Assembly: GCF_026241195.1 (NCBI RefSeq)
Contig: NZ_JAPFQO010000002.1
Coordinates: 186,001-250,000 of the forward strand
Reading direction: 5' to 3'
Source of the DNA: Pontibacter anaerobius
GTDB taxonomy: Bacteria; Bacteroidota; Bacteroidia; Cytophagales; Hymenobacteraceae
Length of the DNA stretch: 64,000 nucleotides
The translations under genes were made by a program, and so were the position numbers. Under the pieces are notes generated by a model. That model was given only the letters and a program-made list of their open reading frames with translations. It did not search any database and was not told where the DNA came from. Positions 35,501-46,456 of the stretch are shown one piece after another; the stretch's first letter is position 1; every line of letters starts with the position of its first letter.

Positions 35501-36577
35501 TTAGTTGCGGTCATTTGCGTTCAGGTCCGTAAAGGCCTCTTTCAAACGAGCGATAAAGCTCTTCTCACCCTCACGCAGCCAAACACGCGGGTCGTAGTAT
35601 TTCTTGTTCGGAGAATCATCGCCATCCGGGTTGCCGATCTGCGCCTGCAGGTAGCCTTTTTTGCCTTCGTAGTAGTTACGAATGCCATCCCAGAAAGCCC
35701 ACTGCATATCCGTATCAATGTTCATCTTGATAGCGCCATACTCAATTGCCTCCTTAATCTGGTGCTTTTCTGAGCCCGAGCCGCCATGGAACACAAAATG
35801 AACCGGGTTAGGGCCCGTACCGAACTTCTTCTGGATGTAATCTTGTGAGTTCTTAAGAATGTCTGGGCGCAACTCAACGTTACCTGGCTTGTACACACCG
35901 TGCACGTTACCAAAGGCAGCCGCTATTGTAAACCTTGTGCTGATCTTATTCAGTTCTTCGTAGGCATAGGCTACTTCTTCTGGCTGGGTATACAGGCGGG
36001 AGCTGTCTACGCCGGTGTTATCCACGCCATCTTCCTCGCCACCGGTTACACCAAGCTCAATTTCCACGGTCATGCCCATGCGGTCCATGCGTTTCAGGTA
36101 GCTGGCGCAGGTTTCAATGTTTTCTTTGATCTCTTCCTCCGAAAGGTCCAGCATGTGAGAGCTGTACAGCGGTTTGCCATGCTGCTCAAAGTATTTTTCA
36201 CCGGCATCTAACAGGCCGTCAATCCAAGGCAGCAGTTTTTTAGCGGCATGGTCCGTGTGCAGTACCACTGGTACTCCGTAGGCTTCTGCCATCAGGTGCA
36301 CGTGCTGCGCACCGGATACTGCACCGGCAATGGCGGCTTTCTGCTCGTCGTTGGACAGGCCTTTGCCGGCGAAGAACTGGGCACCACCGTGCGAGAACTG
36401 GATAATCACTGGTGAGTTCACGGCTTTGGCAGTCTCCAAAACGGCATTCACCGAGTTTGTACCGATCACATTCACGGCAGGAAGCGCGAAGTTATTTTCA
36501 TTCGCATACTTAAAAAGCTCTGTCACTTCATCGCCAAAAAGTACGCCGGGTCTGAATCTTGTTTTTGTTTCGTTCAC
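35501..36577 (-). CDS. fbaA: Class II fructose-bisphosphate aldolase
   Basis: A 358-residue class IIA zinc aldolase. Zinc ligands are seen in VLHTDHAAKKLLP (two histidines), FGNVHGVYKPG and VFHGGSGS; the catalytic region TVEIELGVTGGEEDG is complete. Length equals E. coli FbaA. The start codon is GTG at 36577 (no upstream ATG in frame fits the family N-terminus). It is on the opposite strand to the PfkB-type gene and acts on its product. Confidence 0.95.
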   Translation of the reverse strand: MNETKTRFRPGVLFGDEVTELFKYANENNFALPAVNVIGTNSVNAVLETAKAVNSPVIIQFSHGGAQFFAGKGLSNDEQKAAIAGAVSGAQHVHLMAEAYGVPVVLHTDHAAKKLLPWIDGLLDAGEKYFEQHGKPLYSSHMLDLSEEEIKENIETCASYLKRMDRMGMTVEIELGVTGGEEDGVDNTGVDSSRLYTQPEEVAYAYEELNKISTRFTIAAAFGNVHGVYKPGNVELRPDILKNSQDYIQKKFGTGPNPVHFVFHGGSGSEKHQIKEAIEYGAIKMNIDTDMQWAFWDGIRNYYEGKKGYLQAQIGNPDGDDSPNKKYYDPRVWLREGEKSFIARLKEAFTDLNANDRN

Positions 36578-36702
36578 AGATTTATTTTTAATGATGGTTA
36601 ATTTAGTTTGAAAGCAGAGGAAGTATAGGGTCCTCCGTTTTGCGACATGAATTTAGGAGCCTTTTGCTGTAAAAGCAAACGTTGCCTCAGCGGAGCTCTA
36701 TC

Positions 36703-38208
36703 TTAATCAAACACAAGCACTTTATCCTTGTGTTTGCCGCGCATATAATTCCGGATTATCTGCTGCACGTCTTTGTTGTCGTTGTACCGCTTGATGGCTT
36801 CTTTAAAGTCCTCCATACTATTTGCTGAGAAGGTATCGTCTACAAAACCGAAGCCGAGGTAGGTGCCATGCTCCACCACTACTACCGAGCGTTCTCCTGG
36901 TTCTCGTCCCTTACCAACTATCACAAAGCTGTTGTGCTCAAACGTAAACGATTCGATCGCCTCCTCTACACGCTTGTTATACTCCTCCGGGCTTTCCTTG
37001 CCAATGCAGGCACCGCTGCACTGGTGCACCTGGTAATCAAAGCAGGCGCCGTATGTTTTGTACAGGTCGCACAGTTTCTGACAGAGGTTATACTTGGCCA
37101 CTTTATGGAACAGGAAACCTTTCGCTTTATAATGGTTCGACAGCGCTATGATCGGCGTCATACTTATGTTATCGGCTTTGTTCACGCTACCGAACGTAAG
37201 GCGCTTGTACCCGTTTTCATCTAGGTACGAGAAAATGCCCGTATTAAACACGCTGCGGCGCTGTTGCCGGTTATACTGCGGCTTCATGCGTTTTATCTCA
37301 GCCGACTCAAACAGCAGCGATACCAGCTCGTTACCCATCAGCTCATAGGTAATGTCGGCTATGTTATTCTTAAAGTCCAGTGATTTGCGGCTCTTGTAGT
37401 CGATATTGAAGTGCTGGATTATGCGCTTTTTGATGTTGATGCTTTTGCCTACATAAATTACCTCTCCCGCTTCGTTGTGGAAGTAGTACACGCCCGGTAC
37501 CATCGGCAGCGCATCCACCTGCTCTTTGCTGATGGCGGGTGGCAGGAGCGAGGTTTTGATTTCCTGCTTGAGCACTTGCGTGGTATGCTCGGAGGCCATG
37601 TTCATGTTGCCGTCTACTACAGGGCGGTTAATCTTCAGTAGCTTGTCGAATAGTATGGCAGTTGCCTCGGCGTCGCCAATGGCGCGGTGGCGCTGGCTCA
37701 ACGGGATGTCTATACTTTTGCAAAGCTTGCCCAGGCTGTAAGAGGGTAGGCCCGGCATCAGCGCGCGGCTGAGGCGAACGGTGCAGAGCGTTTTGCGCTG
37801 GAAGGTGAAGCCCAGGTCGGCAAACTCTTTCTTGATGAAGGAATAGTCGAAGCGCACGTTGTGGGCTACAAAAACCTTTCCCTCGGTAAACTCCACAATC
37901 TCTTTGGCCACCTCGTAAAACTTCGGCGCTTCCTGCACCATATCGTCTTTAATGCCGGTGAGCTGCGTGATGAAGAAGGGGATGGGTTTCTCGGGGTTAA
38001 TGAGTGTGTGGTATTTGTCCACTATCTTCTCCCCGTCGTGTATAAAAATGGCAATCTCGGTGATCTTGTCCTGGTGCGGTTGGCCTCCGGTTGTCTCAAT
38101 ATCTACTATCGCGTACAAGTTGCTCTGGTTTAGGTCGTGGTCATCAGGCCCTTTGCCATTAGCTACAGGGCTATCTCCTAAACCAAATTTATTAGTATTC
38201 CGTTTCAA
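36703..38208 (-). CDS. DnaQ-like exonuclease fused to a GIY-YIG (UvrC N-terminal-like) nuclease
   Basis: A 501-residue fusion. The DEDDh exonuclease (about residues 32-195) has YAIVDIETTGG (motif I), HNVRFDYSF (motif II) and HRAIGDAEAT (motif III). The GIY-YIG part starts at about 235 (GVYYFHNEAGEVIYVGKS), followed by a UvrC-like cysteine-bearing region (CHQCSGAC-like at VHQCSGACIG). The pair resembles the DnaQ-UvrC-like proteins of Actinobacteria and the Cho endonuclease of E. coli; repair of bulky adducts is likely, but the partner is unknown. No ATG is available upstream of the exonuclease; the start is a TTG at 38208 preceded by a GAGG Shine-Dalgarno-like sequence. Confidence 0.85.
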   Translation of the reverse strand: MKRNTNKFGLGDSPVANGKGPDDHDLNQSNLYAIVDIETTGGQPHQDKITEIAIFIHDGEKIVDKYHTLINPEKPIPFFITQLTGIKDDMVQEAPKFYEVAKEIVEFTEGKVFVAHNVRFDYSFIKKEFADLGFTFQRKTLCTVRLSRALMPGLPSYSLGKLCKSIDIPLSQRHRAIGDAEATAILFDKLLKINRPVVDGNMNMASEHTTQVLKQEIKTSLLPPAISKEQVDALPMVPGVYYFHNEAGEVIYVGKSINIKKRIIQHFNIDYKSRKSLDFKNNIADITYELMGNELVSLLFESAEIKRMKPQYNRQQRRSVFNTGIFSYLDENGYKRLTFGSVNKADNISMTPIIALSNHYKAKGFLFHKVAKYNLCQKLCDLYKTYGACFDYQVHQCSGACIGKESPEEYNKRVEEAIESFTFEHNSFVIVGKGREPGERSVVVVEHGTYLGFGFVDDTFSANSMEDFKEAIKRYNDNKDVQQIIRNYMRGKHKDKVLVFD

Positions 38209-38250
38209 ATCGCCTCAATTGCTTTTTTGCTGCAAATAGGATTAGCAAGT

Positions 38251-39390
38251 TTACGCATTTGGTCCTTTTTTGCCCCGCCAGATGCCGTTTACAAACTCAG
38301 AAAGCCAACCGTGTACCCGCCCTTTCTTGTTGGGCTTTACCTCGTCTATGTCGGAGAGCAGGAAGCCGAAGGGCTGCAGGGGCTCATATACGTCAAAGAT
38401 TACCTTTATCATGGCAATTATCGGGATGGAAAGAATCATGCCGGCTGCGCCCCATATTTCGCCGCCCACCAATAGGGCAAGTATAGCGGCAAACGGGTTC
38501 AGGCTCACTTTTGATCCCACCACAAAAGGCGTGATAAAATTACCCTCAAGAAACTGCACGAACATAAACACGATCACCACCAGCACGGCATCCAGCAAGT
38601 TGCCGGTGGTAGCCAGCGTAAACAGCGCAGGAAGTGAGGCCCCTATAAGTATGCCAATGTATGGTATAATGGTAAGTATGGAGGCGAACACGCCGAAGAA
38701 GATGGCATACTTAACGCCAAGTATAAGCAGCCCCGCCGAGTTCAGCAGCGCCACCACCACAATCACGATCATCAACCCGGAGATATAACTCTGCACGACA
38801 TGCTGTATGTCGGTTATAGTATGGATCACTCCGCCTCGCCTGTCTTTCGTCACGAATTTAAACAGGAACTGCTCCAGGTGGTCGCGGTAGTAGAGCAGCA
38901 GGAATACGAAAATAGGCACCAGGGTAAGTATGGTGATAGCGCCGGTGGTGATGGAAATGGTGCTTCCCAGAAACGTGGTAGTAAACTCCTGAAGCCCGCC
39001 AATGGCGTTTTGTATGAGTTGGGATTTGTTAGGGGGCGCAATACCGAAATTAGTTAAAAAGAAGTCCTGCACCTTAAACAGCAGCTTCTGCATGTTTTTA
39101 CCAATGGAGTCCAGTTCTGAGGTCAGGCTAACAAGCTGCATCGACAGGAACCAAACAATTAGGCTTAGGATCACGATCACGAGCAGTATGCTGGTGAATA
39201 TGGCCAGAGGCCTCGGGAAACGCAGCTTCTTCTCCAGGTCGCGGGAGAGGGGCAATAACAGCAGGGCAAACAGCAGCCCAAAGGCCAGCGGCATCAGAAT
39301 AGCTTTGAACTGCTGAAGTATAAAGATGAGCAGGGCCAGGCCCAGAAGTATAACAGTGTATTTAAAGTACTTGGGAAGCTTTATTTCCAT
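38251..39390 (-). CDS. AI-2E family transporter (PerM/YdiK-like)
   Basis: A 379-residue inner-membrane protein with about eight transmembrane segments: two near residues 10-45, one near 60-85, a soluble part with an amphipathic stretch (about 95-145), and the rest toward the C-terminus. The late motif FVQFLEGNFITPFVVGSKVSLNPFAAILALLVGGEIWG is typical of the family. Some members export autoinducer-2, others act as Na+(Li+)/H+ antiporters; substrate cannot be assigned. It ends 43 bases upstream of the exonuclease fusion start and could be in one operon with it. Confidence 0.88.
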   Translation of the reverse strand: MEIKLPKYFKYTVILLGLALLIFILQQFKAILMPLAFGLLFALLLLPLSRDLEKKLRFPRPLAIFTSILLVIVILSLIVWFLSMQLVSLTSELDSIGKNMQKLLFKVQDFFLTNFGIAPPNKSQLIQNAIGGLQEFTTTFLGSTISITTGAITILTLVPIFVFLLLYYRDHLEQFLFKFVTKDRRGGVIHTITDIQHVVQSYISGLMIVIVVVALLNSAGLLILGVKYAIFFGVFASILTIIPYIGILIGASLPALFTLATTGNLLDAVLVVIVFMFVQFLEGNFITPFVVGSKVSLNPFAAILALLVGGEIWGAAGMILSIPIIAMIKVIFDVYEPLQPFGFLLSDIDEVKPNKKGRVHGWLSEFVNGIWRGKKGPNA

Positions 39391-39739
39391 TTATCAATTC
39401 AATAACGTTTGATTTCTCATTCCAGACCCTACTTTTGCCTCTCAAAATAAGCAAATGTTATGCGTTAAAGCATATAATTATTAATATATAAAATTGCTAA
39501 AAAAGTTAGCTTAAAAAGATAGGGAAATAATGGTCTACACCTGAACCTGCGCCTGCTTCTTGCTGTTAGTATAGGGGGCTAACACTAGAGTGGCTGAAAT
39601 AAACTAAAAAAATTAGTAAAACTAAAGGAGACTTCTTAATTTAGCCTTGGGTAGGAACTATTCAGTTGCATCTTGTCTTCTTATATTTTCCTATCTTTCG
39701 CATTGATATTACCTAATCAACTACACTTACGCTTACAGA
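39391..39739 (+). other. Intergenic region upstream of topoisomerase IV genes
   Basis: About 350 bases, AT-rich, without a gene. The best promoter candidate is TTG (39673-39675) with TATCTTTC (39692-39699), one base from TAnnTTTG and with a 16-base gap. It would start transcription about 35 bases before parE. Confidence 0.45.
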
Positions 39740-41602
39740 ATGGCAGAGTTAGAGCATAATTACACCGAAGACAGCATCCGCTCCCTGGAACCTCGCGAGC
39801 ACATCAGGCTTCGTCCTGGTATGTATATCGGTAAACTGGGTGATGGCTCCTCGGCGGACGACGGTATTTACATTTTGGTTAAAGAGGTTATCGATAACTC
39901 CATCGACGAACACGTGATGGGTTTCGGTAAGACTATCGAGGTAAAGATCTCGGATCATAAAGTTCAGGTCCGTGATTATGGGCGTGGCATTCCGCTGGGT
40001 AAGGTAATCGACTGTGTGAGTAAGATTAACACGGGTGGTAAGTATGATAGTAAAGCCTTCCAGAAGTCTGTTGGTCTGAACGGTGTTGGTACGAAGGCTG
40101 TAAATGCCTTGTCCAGCCACTTCCGCATTCAGTCGGTGCGCGAGGGCAAGATGAAAGCCGCAGAGTTCGAAAAAGGCGTGCTGACAGAGGACCTGGAGGT
40201 GCAGGAGTCGAGCCAGCGCAACGGAACGCTTACTACGTTCACGCCGGACGACACCATCTTTAAGAACTATAAGTTTAACCCGGATTACCTGGAGAACCAG
40301 ATCTGGAACTATGTTTACCTCAATGCCGGCCTGACGATCAATTTCAACGGCAAGAAATACTACTCTGAGAACGGCCTGCTGGACCTGCTCCGCAACAAGG
40401 CTGACGAGGAAAGTATGCGCTACCCGATCATCCACCTGAAAGGGGAGGATATTGAGCTGGCCCTGACCCACGGCAACGACTACGGTGAGGAGTACTACTC
40501 CTTCGTGAACGGCCAGTACACGACCATGGGTGGTACGCACCTGGCGGCCTTCCGTGAGGCGGTGGTGAAGACGGTGCGTGATTTTTATAAGAAAGACTAC
40601 GATGCAACAGATATTCGCGGCTCCATTATTGGTGCCATATCGCTGCGTGTGCAGGAGCCTGTGTTCGAGTCGCAGACTAAAACCAAGTTAGGTTCCATTG
40701 AAATGGGGCCTGATGGCCCGGCTGTGCGTGCCTTTATCAATGATTTTGTAAAGGAGCATCTGGATAATTACCTGCACAAGAACCCAACTACAGCCGAGGC
40801 GCTGAAGAAGCGGATTGAGCAGAGCGAGCGTGAGCGTAAGGACATGGCCGGCGTGAAGAAGCTGGCTAACCAGCGTGCCAAGAAAGCTAACCTGCACAAC
40901 CGTAAGCTGCGTGATTGCCGCCTGCATTTCAACGAGGATAAGCACGAAAACTCACTGTTGTCCACGCTCTTCATCACAGAGGGCGACTCGGCGAGCGGCT
41001 CCATCACAAAGTCCAGGAACGTGGACATTGAGGCGGTGTTCAGTTTGCGCGGTAAGCCGCTAAACTGCTATGGCATGAAGAAAAAGGTGGTATACGAGAA
41101 CGAGGAGTTTAACCTGCTGCAGCACGCCCTTAACATTGAGGAAGGGCTGGAGAACCTGCGCTATAACCGCGTGGTAATTGCCACGGATGCCGACGTGGAC
41201 GGCATGCACATCCGCCTGCTGCTGCTCACGTTCTTCCTGCAGTTCTTCCCGGACCTGGTACGAAACGGTCACGTGTACATCCTGGAGACGCCGCTGTTCC
41301 GTGTGCGCAACAAAAAGGAGACAATCTATTGCTACAACGAAGCCGAGAAACAGGAAGCCATCAACAAGCTGGGCAAAAAGCCTGAAATCACCCGCTTTAA
41401 GGGTTTGGGTGAGATCTCTCCGGATGAGTTCGGTAAATTTATCGGTGAGAACATCAAACTGAAGCCGGTGATCCTGCACAAGGATACCACCATCCAGAAG
41501 ATGTTGAGCTACTACATGGGTAAAAACACGCCAGATCGTCAGCAGTTCATCATCGAGAACCTGAAGATTGAGAAAGATATAGTTGAAGAAGTATATGCAT
41601 AA
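39740..41602 (+). CDS. parE: DNA topoisomerase IV subunit B
   Basis: A 620-residue GyrB/ParE-type ATPase subunit. The GHKL nucleotide site is seen in [19 protein letters not shown] and [13 protein letters not shown]; the TOPRIM metal site in ITEGDSASG and [12 protein letters not shown]; and the C-terminal IxRFKGLGE motif in [14 protein letters not shown]. The absence of the GyrB-specific insert and the overlap with a ParC gene favour topoisomerase IV. Together they decatenate daughter chromosomes. It overlaps the next gene by 8 bases. Confidence 0.95.
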   Translation: MAELEHNYTEDSIRSLEPREHIRLRPGMYIGKLGDGSSADDGIYILVKEVIDNSIDEHVMGFGKTIEVKISDHKVQVRDYGRGIPLGKVIDCVSKINTGGKYDSKAFQKSVGLNGVGTKAVNALSSHFRIQSVREGKMKAAEFEKGVLTEDLEVQESSQRNGTLTTFTPDDTIFKNYKFNPDYLENQIWNYVYLNAGLTINFNGKKYYSENGLLDLLRNKADEESMRYPIIHLKGEDIELALTHGNDYGEEYYSFVNGQYTTMGGTHLAAFREAVVKTVRDFYKKDYDATDIRGSIIGAISLRVQEPVFESQTKTKLGSIEMGPDGPAVRAFINDFVKEHLDNYLHKNPTTAEALKKRIEQSERERKDMAGVKKLANQRAKKANLHNRKLRDCRLHFNEDKHENSLLSTLFITEGDSASGSITKSRNVDIEAVFSLRGKPLNCYGMKKKVVYENEEFNLLQHALNIEEGLENLRYNRVVIATDADVDGMHIRLLLLTFFLQFFPDLVRNGHVYILETPLFRVRNKKETIYCYNEAEKQEAINKLGKKPEITRFKGLGEISPDEFGKFIGENIKLKPVILHKDTTIQKMLSYYMGKNTPDRQQFIIENLKIEKDIVEEVYA

Positions 41603-44345
41603 CGAAGAATTGAACAACGAAGAATTAGAGCAAAACGAAGAGTTGGAGGTACAGTTCACGGACGGTGAGGAAGAAACCATCCACAACGTAACGCCTGTCT
41701 CTGGTCTGTACGAAAACTGGTTCCTCGATTATGCTTCTTATGTTATTCTGGAGCGTGCGGTGCCAGCCATCGAGGACGGCCTAAAACCGGTGCAGCGCCG
41801 TATTCTGCATGCCATGCGCGAGATGGACGATGGTCGCTTTAACAAGGTAGCCAACGTGATTGGTCAGACCATGCAGTACCACCCGCACGGCGACGCCTCT
41901 ATCGGCGATGCTATGGTGAATATTGGCCAGAAAGATTTGCTGATCGAGACGCAGGGTAACTGGGGTGATGTGCGCACCGGCGACAGTGCGGCGGCACCTC
42001 GTTACATTGAGGCGCGCCTATCCAAGTTCGCGCTGGATGTAGTGTTTAACCCGCAGACAACGCAGTGGCAGTTGAGCTACGACGGCCGTAAGAACGAGCC
42101 GGTAACGCTGCCGGTGAAGTTCCCGCTGCTGCTGGCACAAGGAGTGGAGGGTATTGCCGTAGGTTTATCGACTAAGATTATGCCGCACAACTTCAAGGAG
42201 CTGATCAAAGGCACTATTGATGTGTTGAAGGGGCGTAGCACTACTTTACTGCCAGACTTCCTGACCGGCGGCCAGATAGATGTTACGAACTATAACGGCG
42301 GCCAGCGGGGTGGCAAAATTCGTGTTCGCGCCACCATCGAGAAGGTTGACAAGACCATGCTCATTATCCGCGATGTACCTTATGGCACCACGACTACCGG
42401 TTTGATGGAGTCGATCGTGAAGGCCAGCGAGAATAATAAGATTAAGATCAAGAAGGTAGTGGATAATACCGCTGCCGATGTAGAGATACAGGTGCACCTG
42501 CCTGCCGGCGTTTCTCCGGACCTGACGATGGATGCACTTTATGCTTTCACGGATTGTGAAGTGTCTATCTCTCCAAACGCTTGTGTGATCATCAACGATA
42601 AGCCGCACTTTATGGGTGTGGATGAGTTGCTGCGTATTTCTACTTTCAAAACAGTAGACCTGCTGAAGCGCGAACTAGAGATCCGCAAAGGAGAGCTGGA
42701 GGATAAGTGGCATTACTCATCGCTGGAGAAAATCTTCATCGAGAACCGCATTTACCGTGATATAGAGGAGTGCGAGACCTGGGAAGCCGTTTTAAATGCC
42801 ATTGATACCGGGCTGAATCCGTTCAAGCACCTGCTGCGCCGCGAGGTAAGCGAGGAGGATATTATCCGTTTGACGGAGATCAAGATCAAGCGTATCTCTA
42901 AGTATGACTCCTTTAAAGCGGATGAGTACATCAAGAAGTTGGAGGAGGAGATGGCTGAGGTGGATGATAACCTGGCGAACCTGATCCGCTACGCGATTTC
43001 ATACTTTGAGGGCTTGCTGAAGAAGTATGGCCAGGGCAAAGACCGACGCACGCAGGTGAAGACCTTTGATGTGATCAACGCCCAGAACGTAGCCATTGCC
43101 AACCAGAAACTGTACATGAACGCCAAGGACGGCTTCATCGGTACTGGCCTCCGCAAAGACGAGTTCGTTTGCGACTGCTCTGATATGGACGACATCATTG
43201 TGTTCCGTAAAGACGGTAAATTCATGGTGACGAAAGTAGCCGATAAGACCTTTGTAGGAAAGGACATCATACTTGCCGGGGTATACAATAAGAACGATGA
43301 GCATATGGTTTATAACATGATTTACCTGGATGGTAAGTCGGGGGTGTCGTATGCCAAGCGCTTTTCTGTAAAGTCTATTACCCGCGATAAGGAGTATGAC
43401 CTGACCAAAGGCAACAAAGGCTCCAGGGTGCACTACCTGACGGCAAACCCTAACTCTGAGTCGGAAGTGGTAACAGTTACGCTCACCCCGAATGCATCTG
43501 CCAGAAATAAAGTGTTCGACTTTGATTTTGCCGAGCTGATGATCAAGGGCAAGGGCTCTAACGGTAACATTGTTACCAAGTATCCGGTGAAGAAAGTGGT
43601 GCAGAAGAGCCTGGGTGAGTCCACGCTGGGTGGTCGTGAGATCTACTACGACGAGGTGATCGGAAGGCTGAACACCGAGGGTCGAGGACGTTACTTAGGA
43701 TCCTTTAATACGGATGATGCTATACTTGCCGTGTACGAGGACGGCACCTATGAGCTGACTTCGTTTGACCTGGCAAACCACTATACCGTGGAGAAGCTGA
43801 AGGTACTTCAGAAGTTTGATCCGGAGCTTGTGATTTCTGCGATTTATTATGAAGGCGACAATAAAACGTACTATGTAAAGCGTTTCAAAATAGAGACCAC
43901 TACCATAGGCAAGCGTTTTGCTTTCATCCCTGAAACAAAGAACTCCAGGCTGGAAGCCGTGTCTACCCACCCAGCGCCGCTGGCTAGTATCAAATTCAAG
44001 CGTTCTATACGCGGCGAGCGCGAAAGCGAGAAGCTGCTGCTGAACGAGTTTATCGATGTAAAAGGCTGGAAAGCGTTGGGTAATAAGCTCAATTATTACA
44101 AGATATTTGAGGTGGACGTGCCAAGAATGCAGGTAGTGGAGCAGCCCGAGGAAGACAAGCCTAAAACGAAGAAATCGGTAAAAAAGGAGCCGGTGTCATT
44201 GCCTTCTAAATTGAAGGAGCTTGCCGAGGAGGCAGCAAGGGCCAGTGGCACCCAACCTCTTGATGCTGAAGCCGTAGAAATTGAGACAGACACGGAAGAG
44301 GCGAAGAAGGCCCTGAAGGAGAAAAAGCAGTTGGATCTTTTCTGA
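41595..44345 (+). CDS. parC: DNA topoisomerase IV subunit A
   Basis: A 920-residue GyrA/ParC-type subunit. The catalytic Tyr lies in [13 protein letters not shown]; the winged-helix region with RRILHAM and [12 protein letters not shown] is intact. A C-terminal beta-pinwheel occupies about 480-800, followed by a Lys/Glu-rich tail (about 835-920), which makes it much longer than E. coli ParC (752). Start: ATG at 41595, inside the last codons of parE; a TTG at 41583 is less likely. No GyrA box (QRRGGKG) is visible in the pinwheel, in line with topoisomerase IV. Confidence 0.93.
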   Translation: MHNEELNNEELEQNEELEVQFTDGEEETIHNVTPVSGLYENWFLDYASYVILERAVPAIEDGLKPVQRRILHAMREMDDGRFNKVANVIGQTMQYHPHGDASIGDAMVNIGQKDLLIETQGNWGDVRTGDSAAAPRYIEARLSKFALDVVFNPQTTQWQLSYDGRKNEPVTLPVKFPLLLAQGVEGIAVGLSTKIMPHNFKELIKGTIDVLKGRSTTLLPDFLTGGQIDVTNYNGGQRGGKIRVRATIEKVDKTMLIIRDVPYGTTTTGLMESIVKASENNKIKIKKVVDNTAADVEIQVHLPAGVSPDLTMDALYAFTDCEVSISPNACVIINDKPHFMGVDELLRISTFKTVDLLKRELEIRKGELEDKWHYSSLEKIFIENRIYRDIEECETWEAVLNAIDTGLNPFKHLLRREVSEEDIIRLTEIKIKRISKYDSFKADEYIKKLEEEMAEVDDNLANLIRYAISYFEGLLKKYGQGKDRRTQVKTFDVINAQNVAIANQKLYMNAKDGFIGTGLRKDEFVCDCSDMDDIIVFRKDGKFMVTKVADKTFVGKDIILAGVYNKNDEHMVYNMIYLDGKSGVSYAKRFSVKSITRDKEYDLTKGNKGSRVHYLTANPNSESEVVTVTLTPNASARNKVFDFDFAELMIKGKGSNGNIVTKYPVKKVVQKSLGESTLGGREIYYDEVIGRLNTEGRGRYLGSFNTDDAILAVYEDGTYELTSFDLANHYTVEKLKVLQKFDPELVISAIYYEGDNKTYYVKRFKIETTTIGKRFAFIPETKNSRLEAVSTHPAPLASIKFKRSIRGERESEKLLLNEFIDVKGWKALGNKLNYYKIFEVDVPRMQVVEQPEEDKPKTKKSVKKEPVSLPSKLKELAEEAARASGTQPLDAEAVEIETDTEEAKKALKEKKQLDLF

Positions 44346-44409
44346 TTTTATCTCCCGCAGCCTTGCTAAAGTCCCTGGTGCTTGGTAGATTACGTGTATA
44401 AAATTATTT

Positions 44410-45198
44410 ATGAAAAGATACTTTAAAGCTGTTATACTTAGCTGTGTACTCTGTGCATCTTCCCCGGTAGTTACCTGGGCTGAAGGTGGTGCATCGGGCA
44501 ACACAGAGCTAATGAAGCGTGCAGAACAGCTTTTGAGCAACTACAAAGAAAGCGAGGCCCTGCTCTTGTTTGAGCAGGTAATAACTGAGGCCCCTGAAAA
44601 TTACGAGGCGCTTTGCAAGGCCAGTATACTTCATAGCCGCATCGGCGACCGTTTTTCGGATGAGTCCCGCAAGATGGAGCATTTCGCTAAAGGTAAGGAA
44701 TACGCCATGAAAGCCTACGAACTGAATCCAGCGGGAGCGGAGTCTAACTACGCGATGGCAGTTGCGCTGGGTGCAAAAGCGATGGTTTCCGGGCCGAAGG
44801 AGCGGTTGCAGGGTATACATCAGATGAAGTCTTTTATGGATGCTGCACTGGCAGATAACAGGGAGCATGCAGGCACCTGGCATTTATTAGGCCGCTGGTA
44901 TTTTAAAATGGCAAACCTAAACTTTGCCGAAAAGGCTGCCTCTAAAATGCTTTTTGGAGGTGTGTGTGGGGATGCTACGAACGGGAAAGCTGCTGAAGCT
45001 CTGGAGCAAGCAATTGCTTATGAGCCCAACAATATCAGTTATTACTATGATCTTGCGTGTGTGTATAAAGAAATGAAAGACTCCGCCGCCTGCGTGAACA
45101 CCTTACAGAAGGCGCTAACACTTACGCTCCAAACAAAAGAGGAGCTGGAGATTAGCAGGCGATGCAGTATCCTGTTGCAGCAGCAACAGAAGATGTAA
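44410..45198 (+). CDS. Secreted TPR protein, RMDN-like
   Basis: A 262-residue protein with a signal peptide (cleavage near WAEG, about residue 24). The body is alpha-helical with TPR-type repeats, including LLFEQVITEAPENYEALCKAS and the late AIAYEPNNISYYYDLACVYKEM. The LMKRAEQLLSNYKE start and the internal LGRWYFKMANL resemble the regulator-of-microtubule-dynamics-like TPR family found in bacteria and mitochondria. Periplasmic scaffolding is likely; no partner is known. It is 64 bases after parC and ends in its own terminator. Confidence 0.75.
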   Translation: MKRYFKAVILSCVLCASSPVVTWAEGGASGNTELMKRAEQLLSNYKESEALLLFEQVITEAPENYEALCKASILHSRIGDRFSDESRKMEHFAKGKEYAMKAYELNPAGAESNYAMAVALGAKAMVSGPKERLQGIHQMKSFMDAALADNREHAGTWHLLGRWYFKMANLNFAEKAASKMLFGGVCGDATNGKAAEALEQAIAYEPNNISYYYDLACVYKEMKDSAACVNTLQKALTLTLQTKEELEISRRCSILLQQQQKM

Positions 45199-45215
45199 AA
45201 GACTGAAAAACTGTC

Positions 45216-45250
45216 AAAAAGCCTGCTCCCGATTCGGTGGCAGGCTTTTT
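45216..45250 (+). terminator. Rho-independent terminator
   Basis: AAAAAGCCTGC (45216-45226) pairs with GCAGGCTTTTT (45240-45250). Confidence 0.85.
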
Positions 45251-45370
45251 GTTTTTAGGGTAGCGGGATGCTTCCTGCAGGCGATGTGTTTCTATTTGGT
45301 TAAAATGTCTTAATTTAGCGCAGACAAGTATAAAAGGACTTTTACAAAAGTATAGATTAAGCCGGTAAGG

Positions 45371-46450
45371 ATGCGGATTTCGAGTTTGATGCTGTTGGTG
45401 TTATCGGTAAGCCTGGGCTCCTGCACGTTGGAAGAAGGCAACCATGAGCAGATGGTAAACCTTGCAGAGGTAAAGGACGACCCGGCGGCACAGTTACAAA
45501 ACCTGAACATCGCCTTAGAGAACTCCAGGCGTGATGGCAGTTTATATGCCCGCAGGGCTGTGGTATTGCTGCAGAATGGAGAACTGGAGCAGGCGCTGCA
45601 GGATGCTGAAGAGGCTGTGCGTTTAACCCGTAAAGAGCCCTCTACTTTATTCGTGAAAGCGCAGGTGCTGCGCGCCATGGGTAAACCGGAGGAGGCGCTG
45701 CCTTTGGCACTGGCCGCAGAGCGTAACTCTTACCAAAGTTCCTCCCTATATGTGCTGCTGGGCGAGTTATACTTGCAGCGTAAGGAGTATAAGCAGGCGA
45801 TGGAGTATATCCGTAAAGCGCAGGAACTGTCTCCGGCTGATGAGTACGCCTTTTATTATAAAGGAAGGGTGCAGGAGGCAACCGGCGACACGACAAACGC
45901 TGTTAGGAACTTTAAACTGTCGCTGGAGCAAGCGCCGGAGTTTATGCAGCCGCAGCGCGAACTGGCAGCTATACTTGTAGATAAAGGAGAGCACGAAGCA
46001 GCAAAGCCATACTTACTGAAGGCACTCAGGAAAGCGCCTGAAGATGCAAAACTGTGGTATAATCGTGGCTTGGCCTACCAGGCTGAGCAGAAGCAGGATA
46101 GTGCCATGCGTGCCTTTGGCAAGGCTGTAAGTATAAACGATACTTTGTCGGGTGCTCATTACAGGTTAGGATTACACCGCCTGGCACAGGGCAATAACGA
46201 CGAGGCGCTGGAGCACCTGGAGAAAGTATACGGCGTTTACAAAAGTGATACGGATTACTTGGTTAAACTGGCCACTGCTTATGAGCGGGTTGGTTTCTTC
46301 ACCAAGGCGCTGGCAACATACCAGCGTTTGGTTCAGCTCGATCCGAAGGCAACATATGCCTACAGGTCGATCTCCAGGCTAAAGTATAAAATTGCAAGAC
46401 CAATACCTGATAGTGCAGCTGTACGCCTACAGGAACAGATAGAAAGATAA
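45371..46450 (+). CDS. TPR repeat lipoprotein
   Basis: A 359-residue predicted lipoprotein (lipobox LGSC, Cys18). At least eight TPR-like helical pairs run from about residue 35 to 340, for example ALQDAEEAVRLTRKEPSTLFVKAQVL and AMEYIRKAQELSPADEYAFYYKG. TPR lipoproteins of this type act as scaffolds at the outer or inner membrane in Bacteroidota. The thrS gene starts 6 bases after it ends, so it is likely the first gene of the thrS transcript. Function unknown. Confidence 0.8.
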   Translation: MRISSLMLLVLSVSLGSCTLEEGNHEQMVNLAEVKDDPAAQLQNLNIALENSRRDGSLYARRAVVLLQNGELEQALQDAEEAVRLTRKEPSTLFVKAQVLRAMGKPEEALPLALAAERNSYQSSSLYVLLGELYLQRKEYKQAMEYIRKAQELSPADEYAFYYKGRVQEATGDTTNAVRNFKLSLEQAPEFMQPQRELAAILVDKGEHEAAKPYLLKALRKAPEDAKLWYNRGLAYQAEQKQDSAMRAFGKAVSINDTLSGAHYRLGLHRLAQGNNDEALEHLEKVYGVYKSDTDYLVKLATAYERVGFFTKALATYQRLVQLDPKATYAYRSISRLKYKIARPIPDSAAVRLQEQIER

Positions 46451-46456
46451 ACTACT

